A stretch of DNA of 64,000 bases from a virus. Shown piece after piece: positions 7,689 to 16,823 of the stretch. A program made the position numbers and the translations under genes. Where the stretch lies: positions 1 through 64,000 of IMG/VR virus record IMGVR_UViG_3300025011_000027. One strand, written 5' to 3'. Every line of letters starts with the position of its first letter. Positions within the stretch are counted from its first letter, which is position 1. The notes under the pieces are model-generated. The model was given only the letters and a program-made list of their open reading frames with translations, was not told where the DNA came from and did no database searches.

Positions 7689-8594
7689 TTACGCCGCAAG
7701 CTCCTCGTCAGTTATTTTAGGTCCGTACCACATGAGATTGATCTCGAAGTCAACCTTCATTGGAATACTGATCTTGTCAGCGGCTTTCAACATTAAGTCT
7801 CTAATGATAGCTCTAGCCTTAAGAGCATTCTCTCTTGGACATTCTCCAATAACTTCGTCATGTACTGTGATAAGCATCCTGTAGGATAGTTCTCGCAGCT
7901 CTTGACTTCTCCCGATTGCAAGCATAGCACGTTTGGTAATATCAGCACTCGTTCCTTGAATAATGGAGTTTACTGCTTGACGCTCAGCCTCAGAAATCTT
8001 ACCCCCATTGTCTCGTACCTTGATTCCTTTTTTGTATGCTTCGGACTTGATCTTCTTCTTATCTTTTCCCCATGCTTTCTCAAGCTTAGTCCAGTAGTAA
8101 TCTGCAACATGGTCAGGTACTTCTCCCTCTTGTGCAGGTACGTCTTTTCCATCAGCATCTTTAGTCTTTATAAAACTAAATTCATATAAAGGTAATTGAA
8201 TGTCGGGTAATCTACGTTTTCTTCCCCAAACGGTTTCTACAAAACCTATTTCTTTTGCCGAAGCAATAACTTTATCTACCCATGCTTTAACTTTAGGGAA
8301 CATTTCGAAGAACTTGTCAATAATTGCCTGAGCTTCTTTTTTAGTCTTACCAATTTGGTCTGCGATAGCCTGAGCGCCGCGCCCGTACATAATTCCTAAT
8401 ACAATGCTCTTAACTGAATCCCGTCGTTCTTTTCCTGCTGGATTATCAACGCCGTTTTTCTTTTCCATACAGTCTTCATAAGGTAACTGAAAAACTAGAC
8501 TTCCAATTGTAGCATATATGTCTTTTCCTTGTGCGTAAGCTTCAATAAGTCTTTCGTCACCTGATACAAAAGCCAAGACTCTAGGTTCAACTTG
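7689..8594 (-). CDS. polA: DNA polymerase, family A, exon 2 (C-terminal polymerase lobe)
   Basis: This segment encodes the rest of motif A and onward: splicing recreates DYSQVEPRVLAF across the junction. Motif B follows (RRDSVKSIVLGIMYG) and motif C is VHDEV. With exon 1 the spliced product is 764 residues. The segment has no own start and no ribosome site. It depends on removal of the 8595-9663 intron. It replicates the phage genome together with the helicase, primase and SSB encoded nearby. Confidence 0.92.
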   Translation of the reverse strand, partial: QVEPRVLAFVSGDERLIEAYAQGKDIYATIGSLVFQLPYEDCMEKKNGVDNPAGKERRDSVKSIVLGIMYGRGAQAIADQIGKTKKEAQAIIDKFFEMFPKVKAWVDKVIASAKEIGFVETVWGRKRRLPDIQLPLYEFSFIKTKDADGKDVPAQEGEVPDHVADYYWTKLEKAWGKDKKKIKSEAYKKGIKVRDNGGKISEAERQAVNSIIQGTSADITKRAMLAIGRSQELRELSYRMLITVHDEVIGECPRENALKARAIIRDLMLKAADKISIPMKVDFEINLMWYGPKITDEELAA

Positions 8595-9663
8595 CGTTTA
8601 CATTATAAGGTTCGCTACACCTTCTCCAATTACTTGGAGTGTCGGACTATATCTTCACTCAGCTCCCGATTTAAAGCTTCATCATGCCTCTAGTTTCGAC
8701 TTCGCTTGAAGCCTACTCTACTCACTTCCACTTTATAGTGTGCTTTCGATAGTCTCTACACTCTATTTATTTTGCTAACTTCCAAATATACCCATATACA
8801 GGTTTACCACTTAACGCATATTTTTTAAGTGTAACGTGTGTACCATGGATATATATGGCTGCTACTGCTAAACTCCTATGAGTCTGAATAAACTTATCAT
8901 CTAAAGTATACTGGTCTATAGGCATACATAGCTTCTCAGAATTCCTTATACTATGCTGTCTGATTACTTCCTTTACTTCGTCGCTATGATTATAACCAGC
9001 TAACGACTTGTCTCTTGCTTCAAAAAGTTTTCTCTTATGATCTTCAGTCAATTTATGCCCTGCAAAGTTTCTATTACCTTTGAGTTTATCAGATATGCGT
9101 TTACGACTTTCGGCGGATAATTCATATTTCGCATGTAGTTCGATCTGAATTTTAGAAGTATTTGCTCTAAATTCTTCGGATTGAACTTTTTCTAGGTGCT
9201 TGGCTTTAACTTCAGGGTGGTGCATTGGATTAGATTTACCTCCCCTAATCATATTATAGCCTTTATTCATTGAGTCATAATAATTAACCCAATAATCCTC
9301 TTTTTCGTTCAATTCTATAAGTGAGCTTGCTAAATCTACAGCTTCCCAAGTAAACGCATCCTTACCATACTTTCTCAGGGCATTATAGAAATGAGTGCTA
9401 TCCCCTTTCTTGCAGGACTGATAATGTCGAGACTTTCTTTTAGCAAGAGTTTCAGTAGTTTGACCAATATATACTTTACCGTTAAGTTTATTAGTAACCT
9501 TATAAATTAACAATCTCGTCACCTTCCCCATATACAACATATGCTATCAGATGACTATTATCAACTAGCAAATAATAAATATAGCTCGGGATTGCCCTCA
9601 GCATAACCTGGTCGGGATTAACCGAATTAAAGAGGTTTTACTACAGCCAAACTACCTTAGTCC
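8595..9663 (-). other. Group I intron in the DNA polymerase gene
   Basis: The intron is 1069 nt. Removing it joins GATTACAGT to CAAGTTGAACC and restores DYSQVEPRV, polymerase motif A. Exon 1 ends in T and the intron ends in G, the group I rule. The 3' part contains the classic P7 strands GAGACTA and AGATATAGTCC; the 5' part has the P4-like GGGCAATCCCGAGC. It carries a GIY-YIG endonuclease gene in its middle. Confidence 0.92.
8767..9540 (-). CDS. GIY-YIG homing endonuclease, intron-encoded
   Basis: This 257-residue protein has the N-terminal GIY-YIG core LIYKVTNKLNGKVYIGQT and a catalytic region with RHYQSC. Repeated NUMOD3-like DNA-binding motifs follow (HHPEVKAKHLE, ESRKRISDKLKG, TEDHKRKLFEARDK). 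It probably cuts intron-less polymerase genes at motif A and so spreads the intron. It is wholly inside the group I intron at 8595-9663. Confidence 0.93.
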   Translation of the reverse strand: MLYMGKVTRLLIYKVTNKLNGKVYIGQTTETLAKRKSRHYQSCKKGDSTHFYNALRKYGKDAFTWEAVDLASSLIELNEKEDYWVNYYDSMNKGYNMIRGGKSNPMHHPEVKAKHLEKVQSEEFRANTSKIQIELHAKYELSAESRKRISDKLKGNRNFAGHKLTEDHKRKLFEARDKSLAGYNHSDEVKEVIRQHSIRNSEKLCMPIDQYTLDDKFIQTHRSLAVAAIYIHGTHVTLKKYALSGKPVYGYIWKLAK

Positions 9664-11052
9664 ACTGTAATCGCCTGATAGCAGTACCCATCCTGGAGTT
9701 GCTATGAACATCTTTCTAATGTCTTTGTTATGACTAGGAATGTTCTGCAAGTTAGGATCAGAGCTTGAGAACCGCCCTGTCTTGGCTCCGTATTGATTAA
9801 AGCTACCATGTAGTCTACCGGTCTTCTCTTTGACCTCTCTAGGCATCTTGTCAATATAGGTTGAAAGCAGTTTAGCTAATCCCCTATAGTCCAACAAGTC
9901 TTTAAATAATTGAGCGTGGTCTGGATACTCAGTCTTCATTATGTCAAGAAGTTCTTCTCCGGTTCCTCTTGGTTTGTCTGAGTCCGGACTTTTTAACTTA
10001 AACAAGTCATAGAATATAATTGCTAACTGAGGAGGACTGTTCAAATTGATAGGCACTGATAACTTAGATCGTTGTTCCACAGTAAGCTTTGAATAATCAA
10101 GGTCCTTAAAATGAGAAAGAGCTTTAATCTCAGCGTCTTTATAGTATTTAGTATACTGAACGGATAACTTGGAAGCGTATGGTTTATCTATACATACTCC
10201 AGTGTCTTCCATTTCAGAAACGTAACTGATTAAAGGTAATTCTGTATCTCTGAGGAGCATAGAGGCTAAGTAGAGTCCTTTTTCCTTACATAGAACACTC
10301 TCAGGGTCAAGATATTGCATTTGGAATTTCATAAGCTCGAACGTCATACGAGGATCTTTACCAGCGTATAAATGAGCAATATCAAGAGGTACCTTTTGAT
10401 AAGGGACACCTTTAAATAACTCTTGGAACTTAAGTGCATCAGCTTCTTGACCTTTATTGACATACTTATTCCAAAGAGTTTTAAGAGGATGAGGTTCGTT
10501 CTCATTAAGGAAGTTAGATGCAATCAAGGTACACCAGAATACAGGCATGTATAATTTCAAACTCTTTTGAATAACTCGAATATCATACTTTGCATTATGA
10601 TATACAAGCTTCATCGACAAGCATTTTTTCAGCTCAGACCGCATTAGCTCATCTGAGATTTGATTAGGAAGCTCTTTTCCGTTACGGTCTACGTGATGCA
10701 TAGGAACATAAATGGTCCTATCTTCTCCGTAATAAAAACCTATTCCTGCTAAGTTATTCTCGATTGGGTCTAAACTATCTCCCTCAGTGTCGATTACCAT
10801 TATTCCGACTTGTCTAGCTCTGTGCATAAATTCTTTGAAGCGTTCCTCTGAAGTAACTAACTCTATCGTTCCATCATCTATAAGCTTCTGACGGGCCAAA
10901 CTGATAACTGCATCTAGCTTATTACTATTTCCTACTATCGAAATAGTTTTGGACTGTTTTGGTGAATTTGCTTTCTCAACAACCTTTTTATTCATTTCTT
11001 TGGATCCCTTAAGTTGCGGGAGACTTCCAAAGAGTGACGTTTGCTTTGCCAA
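9664..11052 (-). CDS. polA: DNA polymerase, family A, exon 1 (exonuclease and start of polymerase)
   Basis: The 463 codons begin at TTG 11052 (MAKQTSLFGS) behind GGAGG. A 3'-5' exonuclease domain has Exo I IDTEGDS (Asp88, Glu90), Exo II HNAKYD and Exo III YAGKDP. The polymerase lobe starts with the TGRFSSSDPNLQNIP motif. The frame reads three codons into the intron and stops at a TAG, which would give a polymerase lacking motifs A-C if unspliced. It is transcribed from promoter element 3. Confidence 0.92.
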
Positions 11053-11081
11053 TTATTTACCTCCTCTATCTTGTACTAACT

Positions 11082-11112
11082 AATATATAACAAAAAGACA
11101 GCACTTTTTAAG
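11082..11112 (-). promoter_or_regulatory. Phage-type promoter element 3, upstream of DNA polymerase
   Basis: CTTAAAAAG lies at 11112-11104 and TATATATT at 11089-11082, 14 nt apart. The polymerase start codon follows about 30 nt later. Confidence 0.76.
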
Positions 11113-11121
11113 TGTGCTGCC
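11092..11121 (-). terminator. Intrinsic terminator after the SSB gene, nested in promoter element 3
   Basis: An 8 bp stem (11121-11114 with 11104-11097) is followed by TTTTTG on the minus strand. It lies 18 nt after the stop codon of the SSB-like gene. Confidence 0.75.
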
Positions 11122-11139
11122 TCTTTATTTAAGTATCGT

Positions 11140-11814
11140 TTAAAAAACGTCTTCCGCTGCTCTGCTCGTGCGCTCTCTGCGCTGAACAGGATTATTCTGA
11201 GAAGGAGCTGAATCGCCAGGTGATTGGTCTGTTCCACTATCCTCGGATTTAGGAGGACTGAACTTGCCTTGCATTGCTAAGCGCATGTTGTCACGAGACA
11301 GATTAAGAACTAAACCATTCTTATCCTTTTCTCCCAATAACTTTTGCTTTCTCTCGCACATCTGCTCAAATGTAATTCCGTCCCTGTCGTATCCGTAAAG
11401 CTCATAAAAAGTCTTAGGATCATTAGGAATACCGTTACGCTCAATTTCATAAAGGCGATTGTACAAAGGGCCGTTACTGGTAATTTTGTCATTGATCTTT
11501 GGAATAAAAGTGCGGCCACGTTCCCAAACTGTAATTTCACTAGTTTTAGGATCTTCTAACTGAAGGAATAACTTGATTTGCGGTTTATTTTTTAAGCATC
11601 CCTCACAGTCCTCTTCTTCGGTACACTGAACATATCGCTTCTTACTGTCAACTTGAATCTCGTGAACAACAAACCAGTCCTCTTCGGCAACCAGCGATTC
11701 TCCAACTAAGATACGCATAACCGCGGTATCTTTGTCGTTTACAAGTGAGAAAAATCCTGCTCCCCCACCTTTGTAAGCTTCCAATGCATCGTCAAGATTT
11801 CTTTTCTTTGCCAT
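11140..11814 (-). CDS. Single-stranded DNA-binding protein, T4 gp32-like
   Basis: This 224-residue protein has the plan of phage gp32-like proteins: a short basic N-terminus (MAKKRNLDDAL), a central core with a zinc-type cysteine cluster (CTEEEDCEGC), and a proline/serine-rich acidic tail ending AAEDVF. The tail would recruit polymerase and helicase. It lies just upstream of polA in the transcription order. Confidence 0.75.
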   Translation of the reverse strand: MAKKRNLDDALEAYKGGGAGFFSLVNDKDTAVMRILVGESLVAEEDWFVVHEIQVDSKKRYVQCTEEEDCEGCLKNKPQIKLFLQLEDPKTSEITVWERGRTFIPKINDKITSNGPLYNRLYEIERNGIPNDPKTFYELYGYDRDGITFEQMCERKQKLLGEKDKNGLVLNLSRDNMRLAMQGKFSPPKSEDSGTDQSPGDSAPSQNNPVQRRERTSRAAEDVF

Positions 11815-11836
11815 TTAGTGTTTTCCCCCTTAGTTT

Positions 11837-12004
11837 TTATGATAGATTGCAAGCGGTCTTAAAGAATTCAACCGCGACTTGCCTCTTCTGCTCAGACTTG
11901 GGGAGACATTTGCCCCAATCAACTTCAATACCAGAAGTCTTACTAGATATGATGATAAAATCACCTTGTAAGAATTGCACCAATAGCTTGAGTCGATTCA
12001 ACAT
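11837..12004 (-). CDS. Small unknown protein upstream of SSB
   Basis: This 55-residue frame runs from ATG 12004 (MLNRLKLLVQFLQ) to TAA at 11837, with a strong AAGGGGG ribosome site. It is the first gene after promoter element 4 and is followed closely by the SSB gene. No domain recognised. Confidence 0.7.
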   Translation of the reverse strand: MLNRLKLLVQFLQGDFIIISSKTSGIEVDWGKCLPKSEQKRQVAVEFFKTACNLS

Positions 12005-12034
12005 TTTGTCTTTTCCCCCTTCGTCTTGATACTA

Positions 12035-12065
12035 GACATATAATAAAAAGTGACTAATTTTTAAG
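12035..12065 (-). promoter_or_regulatory. Phage-type promoter element 4
   Basis: CTTAAAAAT lies at 12065-12057 and TATATGTC at 12042-12035, 14 nt apart. It has one mismatch in the -10-like box and no strong hairpin. It precedes the small gene and the SSB, just downstream of the sigma-factor gene. Confidence 0.72.
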
Positions 12066-12084
12066 TAGAAGCGTAAAATATTTT

Positions 12085-12705
12085 TTAGGTGCAAATAGCT
12101 ATGCTAAGTTTTTTACTTAAAGACCTCCTGATATAAGTTATGGCTGCTGAACTGATTCCTAGTATCAGAGCAATATCAGTGTCTTTAATGGTTGTGTACT
12201 TAGTCACGAGCTTGCAATAAGAAAGCTCATTAGGAGTAATATTAAAGGACTTTAAAGTTTCGTACATATCAATTAACCTATATGTTTCATCATTCTCTCC
12301 CTTAAGTATAGGAGTCAGAGGAGTACCATACTCTCCTGGGACAATATCAAGACTCTCAGTGTTATAATTTCCTTTTCTAACTTGATGATGAAGAACCTGA
12401 GTTTCCCACCTAAACCTAGCTTCAACATAACGTATATATAACGTCTGTATCTGCGCTCCTTTATTCTCATCATAAGCAAGCATTGACTTGTTAAGTTCTT
12501 CAACACATATACTGGCTTTATCCTCTCCTGTAAGATTAAAGTATTTATTGGAGTGTAGAACAGATAAGGGAAATAGTTCGCAAAACACGAAGGAAAATAG
12601 TATTGGATCTTGGGATACTTGATACTCTTTAGTGATTTTACAGAGATCAGTCTCCCCGTCGTGTAGTTTAGCTAGGTCGTTAAAAGTTTCATAGGTTTGT
12701 TGCAT
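12085..12705 (-). CDS. Phage RNA polymerase sigma factor, sigma-70-like region 4
   Basis: This is a 206-residue helical protein. Its C-terminus is a helix-turn-helix of sigma region 4 type (IKDTDIALILGISSAAITYIRRSLSKKL, roughly residues 170-200). Residues 50-115 look like a diverged region 2. It is the best candidate to read the nine CTTAAAAA-N14-TATATAT elements. Its own promoter is host-type with an operator, which fits an early-to-middle switch. The family call is fairly firm; the promoter assignment is inference. Confidence 0.75.
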   Translation of the reverse strand: MQQTYETFNDLAKLHDGETDLCKITKEYQVSQDPILFSFVFCELFPLSVLHSNKYFNLTGEDKASICVEELNKSMLAYDENKGAQIQTLYIRYVEARFRWETQVLHHQVRKGNYNTESLDIVPGEYGTPLTPILKGENDETYRLIDMYETLKSFNITPNELSYCKLVTKYTTIKDTDIALILGISSAAITYIRRSLSKKLSIAICT

Positions 12706-12793
12706 GCTTCTTCTCTCTCTTTCGTCTCAATTTTACAAGTTTCGCATTGTGGAGGTGTAATATTACTAATTAATATTATGTAGACATCTTAAT

Positions 12794-12824
12794 AATATTA
12801 CTCGGTAATACTGAACGTAAGCAA
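12794..12824 (-). promoter_or_regulatory. Host-type promoter with operator, for the sigma factor
   Basis: TTGCTT (12824-12819) and TAATAT (12800-12795) are 18 nt apart. The 7-5-7 repeat AATATTA-CTCGG-TAATACT at 12794-12812 covers the -10. Confidence 0.65.
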
Positions 12825-12998
12825 AGCTCGTGTACACTGATTTAGACTATAAAAAGATCAGTTATCGACAGAATGGCGTACTTTTTCGCGATTTTTCGCT
12901 ACTTTTTACTAAATTTTAGTTATGGTTGTTAAATATTCTCATAGTTTCATAAAATTGTATAAGTATATAGCGTAATTTGTAAACCATTTGAAATAATG
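12825..12998 (+). other. AT-rich non-coding stretch with short repeats
   Basis: There is no gene here. It contains TTATCGACA (one mismatch from a DnaA box), two TACTTTTT copies and two TTTTTCGC copies between 12879 and 12909, followed by AT-rich sequence. It could be a secondary origin or simply the space between the primase end and the sigma promoter. Confidence 0.35.
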
Positions 12999-13994
12999 TC
13001 AAAATAATGACATTGATAAACTACTAAACTGCTCATCGTCCAGTTGGTTTACGTCTTTAACTCCTTTAGGAAACTGAAGATTGTACAATACCTTATCTCC
13101 TTCGAGAGATTTTCTTAATCTCCTTGCACCTTCTTCCCCAGCCTTATCATTGTCATAAGAACTGACAAACTTTCTTACCGGTACAGCTTTCAGTAGTTTT
13201 AGCTGTGCTTCAGTTGGAATTGATCCTAGTGTTGCTATGCCCGCCTCACCTCTTCCCCACCATGTTAGTGCGTCTATGATGCTCTCAGTAACAAACAGAC
13301 GCTTAATCCAACTTAAATTTTGGTATACTTGATATAGTCCATAGACTGTACTTCCTCTTAAAGATGCTTCAGCGTTCATAAAAAACTTTCCCTCAACTGC
13401 TCTACGCTGAATGAACAAAACTCTATTTTGCAAATCTTTAACAGGGAATGTCAAACAGTTTGTTGCTTGGTCAAATCCTACATCGAAGTACTCAATGACT
13501 CGCTCTGTGAGCTTGCGCTCGGTCATATACGGATGATAGTATCGGTAGCTCTCTAGCTCTTCTTCTGAGACAATCTGTAGCGGCTCAGAGCATTTTTTAG
13601 AGCCTCGGCTCATGTCAAGTTCTATCGAAGTACGTTCCGAGATTGCAAGGTTAACAAAGTTTGATGTCAGCCACTTGAATCCGTAATTACCTCCATCATT
13701 GTGACCGAAACAATCAGAGATAAAATTAGGAAGGTCTGTTGTGTAACCACACACGTAGCAGTGGCAAGTTCCTTCAGGGAATACTTTTCCGTTACGTTTT
13801 ACTACTCTTGTCGAAATACCTAAGGCGGGCTTTTTCTCTACCCCACCTCCGTGCTTAATGCAAGTCAACATAATATTACCATGAGTTGGTTTAACGTCTC
13901 TCAGTAGTTCTATCTGTTTTGATACAAGGTCCATCTTTAGAACACTTATAACTGATTCAATAGATGCAAGGATGGGTACTCCCCAAATCTCCAT
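12999..13994 (-). CDS. DNA primase (DnaG/Toprim type)
   Basis: This 331-residue protein has an N-terminal zinc site (CIKHGGG with CHCYVCGY), then a Toprim fold with the catalytic glutamate in FVTESIIDALT and the metal-binding acidic pair in SSYDNDKAGEEG. It lacks a helicase domain, which is supplied by the next gene upstream. The start overlaps the end of the helicase gene by 1 nt. Confidence 0.88.
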   Translation of the reverse strand: MEIWGVPILASIESVISVLKMDLVSKQIELLRDVKPTHGNIMLTCIKHGGGVEKKPALGISTRVVKRNGKVFPEGTCHCYVCGYTTDLPNFISDCFGHNDGGNYGFKWLTSNFVNLAISERTSIELDMSRGSKKCSEPLQIVSEEELESYRYYHPYMTERKLTERVIEYFDVGFDQATNCLTFPVKDLQNRVLFIQRRAVEGKFFMNAEASLRGSTVYGLYQVYQNLSWIKRLFVTESIIDALTWWGRGEAGIATLGSIPTEAQLKLLKAVPVRKFVSSYDNDKAGEEGARRLRKSLEGDKVLYNLQFPKGVKDVNQLDDEQFSSLSMSLF

Positions 13995-15301
13995 TAAAAA
14001 AGATCCTCCCCATCAGTTATCTTCTTAACGTCTTTAGCTTTCCCTTTCTTATCAGTACTAACATGCAGAAAAGGTTTAACAATACCTTTGTCAATATCCC
14101 ACAATAACATGATTTCTTGATTATCTTTACCGTACCTGTTTTTCTTTACAGCTAACTTCATTGTCGAACCCATTTGTTTAATGGCAATAACTCGCGTGGC
14201 ATTTTGAGGCACACCATCAGACTCACTAATTTCATGTAGCTCAGGAGTCGCTTCGTCTGTCTTATCTTTTGTTTTGTCAGCACTTACTCTGTTTGACTGA
14301 GCTGGAGATAAAATTGGTATACCATATTTTTCTGACGTTAGATAAAGATCCTCTGAAATATGGGTAAACTTAATCCTTTCCATGTCGCCTTTACTAGCTC
14401 GATAGTCGGACATTAAGCTTAACTGATCAACACCTACTATTCCTGGGTTATGCTGCTCAATAAGAGAGTGCAGAATAGGAATAGTCAGTCTAACTCCTCC
14501 TATATCTTTCGGAGTAACTACAATAAAGGGTGAGCAATCTTGCTTAGAAAGGATTGACAAGTATCCAAAATAATCGTCAGGAGATTTAGGAACATCTACT
14601 GTACCTAGATGAGCTAGTCCTCCCATTAATCCGTCATTAGAGAAGTTTGAGTTGATAGTGTCAAATCTAAAACCAACTAGCATCTTACTCATTTCACCAC
14701 TATACAGTAAAACCTTAACTCCCATCTTCCATGCCATGATCAAAAAGAAAAGAAGTACCCAAGTCTTGCCTTCAGAAGTTCTTCCAACAATTACAATAAA
14801 GTCTTCTTTTAACCAACCATGCGTAATAGTATCAAGCTCAGCAATACTTGAAGCTATCCCAAGTAAACCTTCGGCCTCAAGCCTAAACTTATATTCCGCT
14901 GCTCTATCATCTGAATTTTTTACTAAGTCATATCCCACGTTATAGTTTGCCCTTAATTTGGCAATACGTTCAGATTCAAGGAGTACATAACTTGCAGCTT
15001 CTTGAGCGTTCTCAACAACCATATCAGCTACCTTACGAACAAAAGGAACCATCTGAGAATATACATACTGTTCCTGTAGAGTTTCAATTAAGTACTTATC
15101 TGGCTCGTGTACGTCAATCAGATCAAAGTCTGGAAATTCATTTAAGAATGTTTCTTTATCAGGCAAGGAACCATAGTTCGTATAGTGTTCCATGATAAAC
15201 TCGAATTCCTTTTTATATGTAATAAAATAATCAGAGGTTACATTGTTTTGCCTGAGTAAAGATAATGAGCGTTCCTTTAAGATGTGATTTATGCATTGCA
15301 A
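13994..15301 (-). CDS. Replicative DNA helicase (DnaB-like, RecA fold)
   Basis: This 435-residue protein has Walker A GRTSEGKTW near residue 175 and Walker B IVGVDQLSLMSD near residue 290, followed by SPAQSNR, typical of SF4 helicases. The N-terminal 130 residues are helical, as in DnaB. It is followed by the primase gene and preceded by a loader-like ATPase, forming a standard phage replication block. Confidence 0.88.
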   Translation of the reverse strand: MQCINHILKERSLSLLRQNNVTSDYFITYKKEFEFIMEHYTNYGSLPDKETFLNEFPDFDLIDVHEPDKYLIETLQEQYVYSQMVPFVRKVADMVVENAQEAASYVLLESERIAKLRANYNVGYDLVKNSDDRAAEYKFRLEAEGLLGIASSIAELDTITHGWLKEDFIVIVGRTSEGKTWVLLFFLIMAWKMGVKVLLYSGEMSKMLVGFRFDTINSNFSNDGLMGGLAHLGTVDVPKSPDDYFGYLSILSKQDCSPFIVVTPKDIGGVRLTIPILHSLIEQHNPGIVGVDQLSLMSDYRASKGDMERIKFTHISEDLYLTSEKYGIPILSPAQSNRVSADKTKDKTDEATPELHEISESDGVPQNATRVIAIKQMGSTMKLAVKKNRYGKDNQEIMLLWDIDKGIVKPFLHVSTDKKGKAKDVKKITDGEDLF

Positions 15302-15328
15302 TTCAATAATGGTAAAACAACTCCCCTA

Positions 15329-16000
15329 CTAGTTATTTCTTCTGTCAGCACCAGAAAATTTAACTATACTACATTGCCCTTGTATCCTACTGACAATTCG
15401 ATCTCCTAAATATTCGTCTTTTCTCAGCTTTTCTAAAGGTATATTGCTCGTATATATCTGACTTAGTTCCTCAGCTTCTCGCGTACTGATAAACGAATAT
15501 AATGACTCCCTAACCCAGTCCGAAGGATTCTCTGCTCCTATATCATCCCATATAACTAAGTCAGCTCTTAATATGTTCTTAATCATTCTCTGAGTTACCT
15601 CAGAGGGATTGGAAAAGTTGTCGCGTATATCCTGAAGGAACTTGGGAACATTTACAAATAAACCTCTACACCTCATATTATTTGTCAGTGCTACAGCTCT
15701 TAAGTAAGCGTTCATAATTTTGCATGCCCAACTCGTCTTGCCATTTCCTTTGTATTCGCTATGTATAAATAACCCATCGCCACTCTCAACATGATTAACA
15801 ACATCTTCCATGAAATCTCGTAATGTTATATAAGCTGCCCGATCATCACCAGGATTAGTTAGAGTTATGTCATACCGGTACTTCTTTGGTAAATTGGACA
15901 GCTCATAAATATTTTCCAACTGAACATAGCCAACGCAGAAATCGTGGCATCTGTCTGTGTTTGCTTGCTTGCAGTAGTGCGCGGCATAACATTTTTTCAA
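15329..16000 (-). CDS. DnaC/DnaI-like helicase loader ATPase
   Basis: This AAA+ protein has Walker A SEYKGNGKTS and Walker B ADLVIWDDIGAE. The N-terminus has a cysteine cluster (CYAAHYC, RCHDFC) that may bind zinc, as in DnaI. TTG at 16000 is preferred because GAGGAG lies 8 nt upstream; GTG at 16009 would be too close. It is the first gene after promoter element 5 and precedes the helicase. Confidence 0.82.
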   Translation of the reverse strand: MKKCYAAHYCKQANTDRCHDFCVGYVQLENIYELSNLPKKYRYDITLTNPGDDRAAYITLRDFMEDVVNHVESGDGLFIHSEYKGNGKTSWACKIMNAYLRAVALTNNMRCRGLFVNVPKFLQDIRDNFSNPSEVTQRMIKNILRADLVIWDDIGAENPSDWVRESLYSFISTREAEELSQIYTSNIPLEKLRKDEYLGDRIVSRIQGQCSIVKFSGADRRNN

Positions 16001-16021
16001 TCTTCTCACTCCTCATAAACG

Positions 16022-16052
16022 GATATATAATAAAAAGCGCACTTTTTTTAAG
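16022..16052 (-). promoter_or_regulatory. Phage-type promoter element 5, replication block
   Basis: CTTAAAAAA lies at 16052-16044 and TATATATC at 16029-16022, 14 nt apart. The loader start follows about 20 nt later. Confidence 0.78.
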
Positions 16053-16059
16053 TGCGCTT
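16030..16059 (-). terminator. Terminator hairpin nested in promoter element 5
   Basis: A perfect 9 bp stem (16059-16051 with 16043-16035) is followed by TTTTTAT on the minus strand. Confidence 0.78.
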
Positions 16060-16088
16060 CGATGTTTAATATATAAAATTAGCCAAAG

Positions 16089-16117
16089 AAAAAGGTCGGA
16101 AGATTATACCCCCGACC
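16089..16117 (-). terminator. Intrinsic terminator after the DUF2786-like gene
   Basis: GGTCGG (16117-16112) pairs with CCGACC (16099-16094), followed by TTTTTC. It precedes promoter element 5, so two hairpins stand in tandem. Confidence 0.72.
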
Positions 16118-16123
16118 CGTTTA

Positions 16124-16795
16124 CTATTTTATTTCAGCAACTGGAACATTGAAGCTCTTTCCTGCTTTATATCCTTCTAACTTAGCTGCCTGATCATTGG
16201 ATCCTGCAATATAAGTAGTGGTTTTACTTTTCTTCAGTTTCATATTTTCTACGTACTCGTCAACTACTTTGTCCTTAACAATTACTAGTCCCCAGTTATT
16301 ATTTTTTACTTGCTCAGCGTACTTATCTTCTAAACCTTTTAGAAATCCTTTAAAAAAGTTATTCTTAATCCCAGCTCTTCCATCTTTTGCCGGATTTTTT
16401 AGCATAAACATACCAGCCGAATGATCTAAATATTTACTGGCGAACTGATAAACTGACTTCGCAATTTCGGCGTCCTCTTTAAGTCCTATGAATCCAATGC
16501 TTGTTTTCCCTTTAATCTTACGAATGAAACTTATGCATCTAAAGTTGGCACATATTATTCGAGCCAACGCTTTCTTCCACCAAATAGTTGAACCGTATCC
16601 CATTACTAGAGTCTCTATGATCTCTTTAAGTGCTACATCGTCAGATAAGTCTTCCATTGATAAACCGGCTTCGGCAAGCAGACTTTGAGCTTTCAGCATT
16701 GCAGCTTCGCACTCATTCTCATTAGAGTTGTAGGAGCTATCGGCTTTCGTGAGTAATTTCTTTACCTTATCCAGTACCTTTTCATTTTGAGTCAT
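16124..16795 (-). CDS. DUF2786-domain protein
   Basis: The first 50 residues, from MTQNEKVLDKVKKLLTKA to LLAEAGLSMED, match the DUF2786 helical domain common in phages and actinobacteria. The remainder resembles the partner domain often found with it. The molecular function is not known. ATG at 16795 is chosen because AAAGGA lies 9 nt upstream. Confidence 0.8.
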   Translation of the reverse strand: MTQNEKVLDKVKKLLTKADSSYNSNENECEAAMLKAQSLLAEAGLSMEDLSDDVALKEIIETLVMGYGSTIWWKKALARIICANFRCISFIRKIKGKTSIGFIGLKEDAEIAKSVYQFASKYLDHSAGMFMLKNPAKDGRAGIKNNFFKGFLKGLEDKYAEQVKNNNWGLVIVKDKVVDEYVENMKLKKSKTTTYIAGSNDQAAKLEGYKAGKSFNVPVAEIK

Positions 16796-16823
16796 TAAAA
16801 TCAATCCTTTCAGTTTAAGAGTT

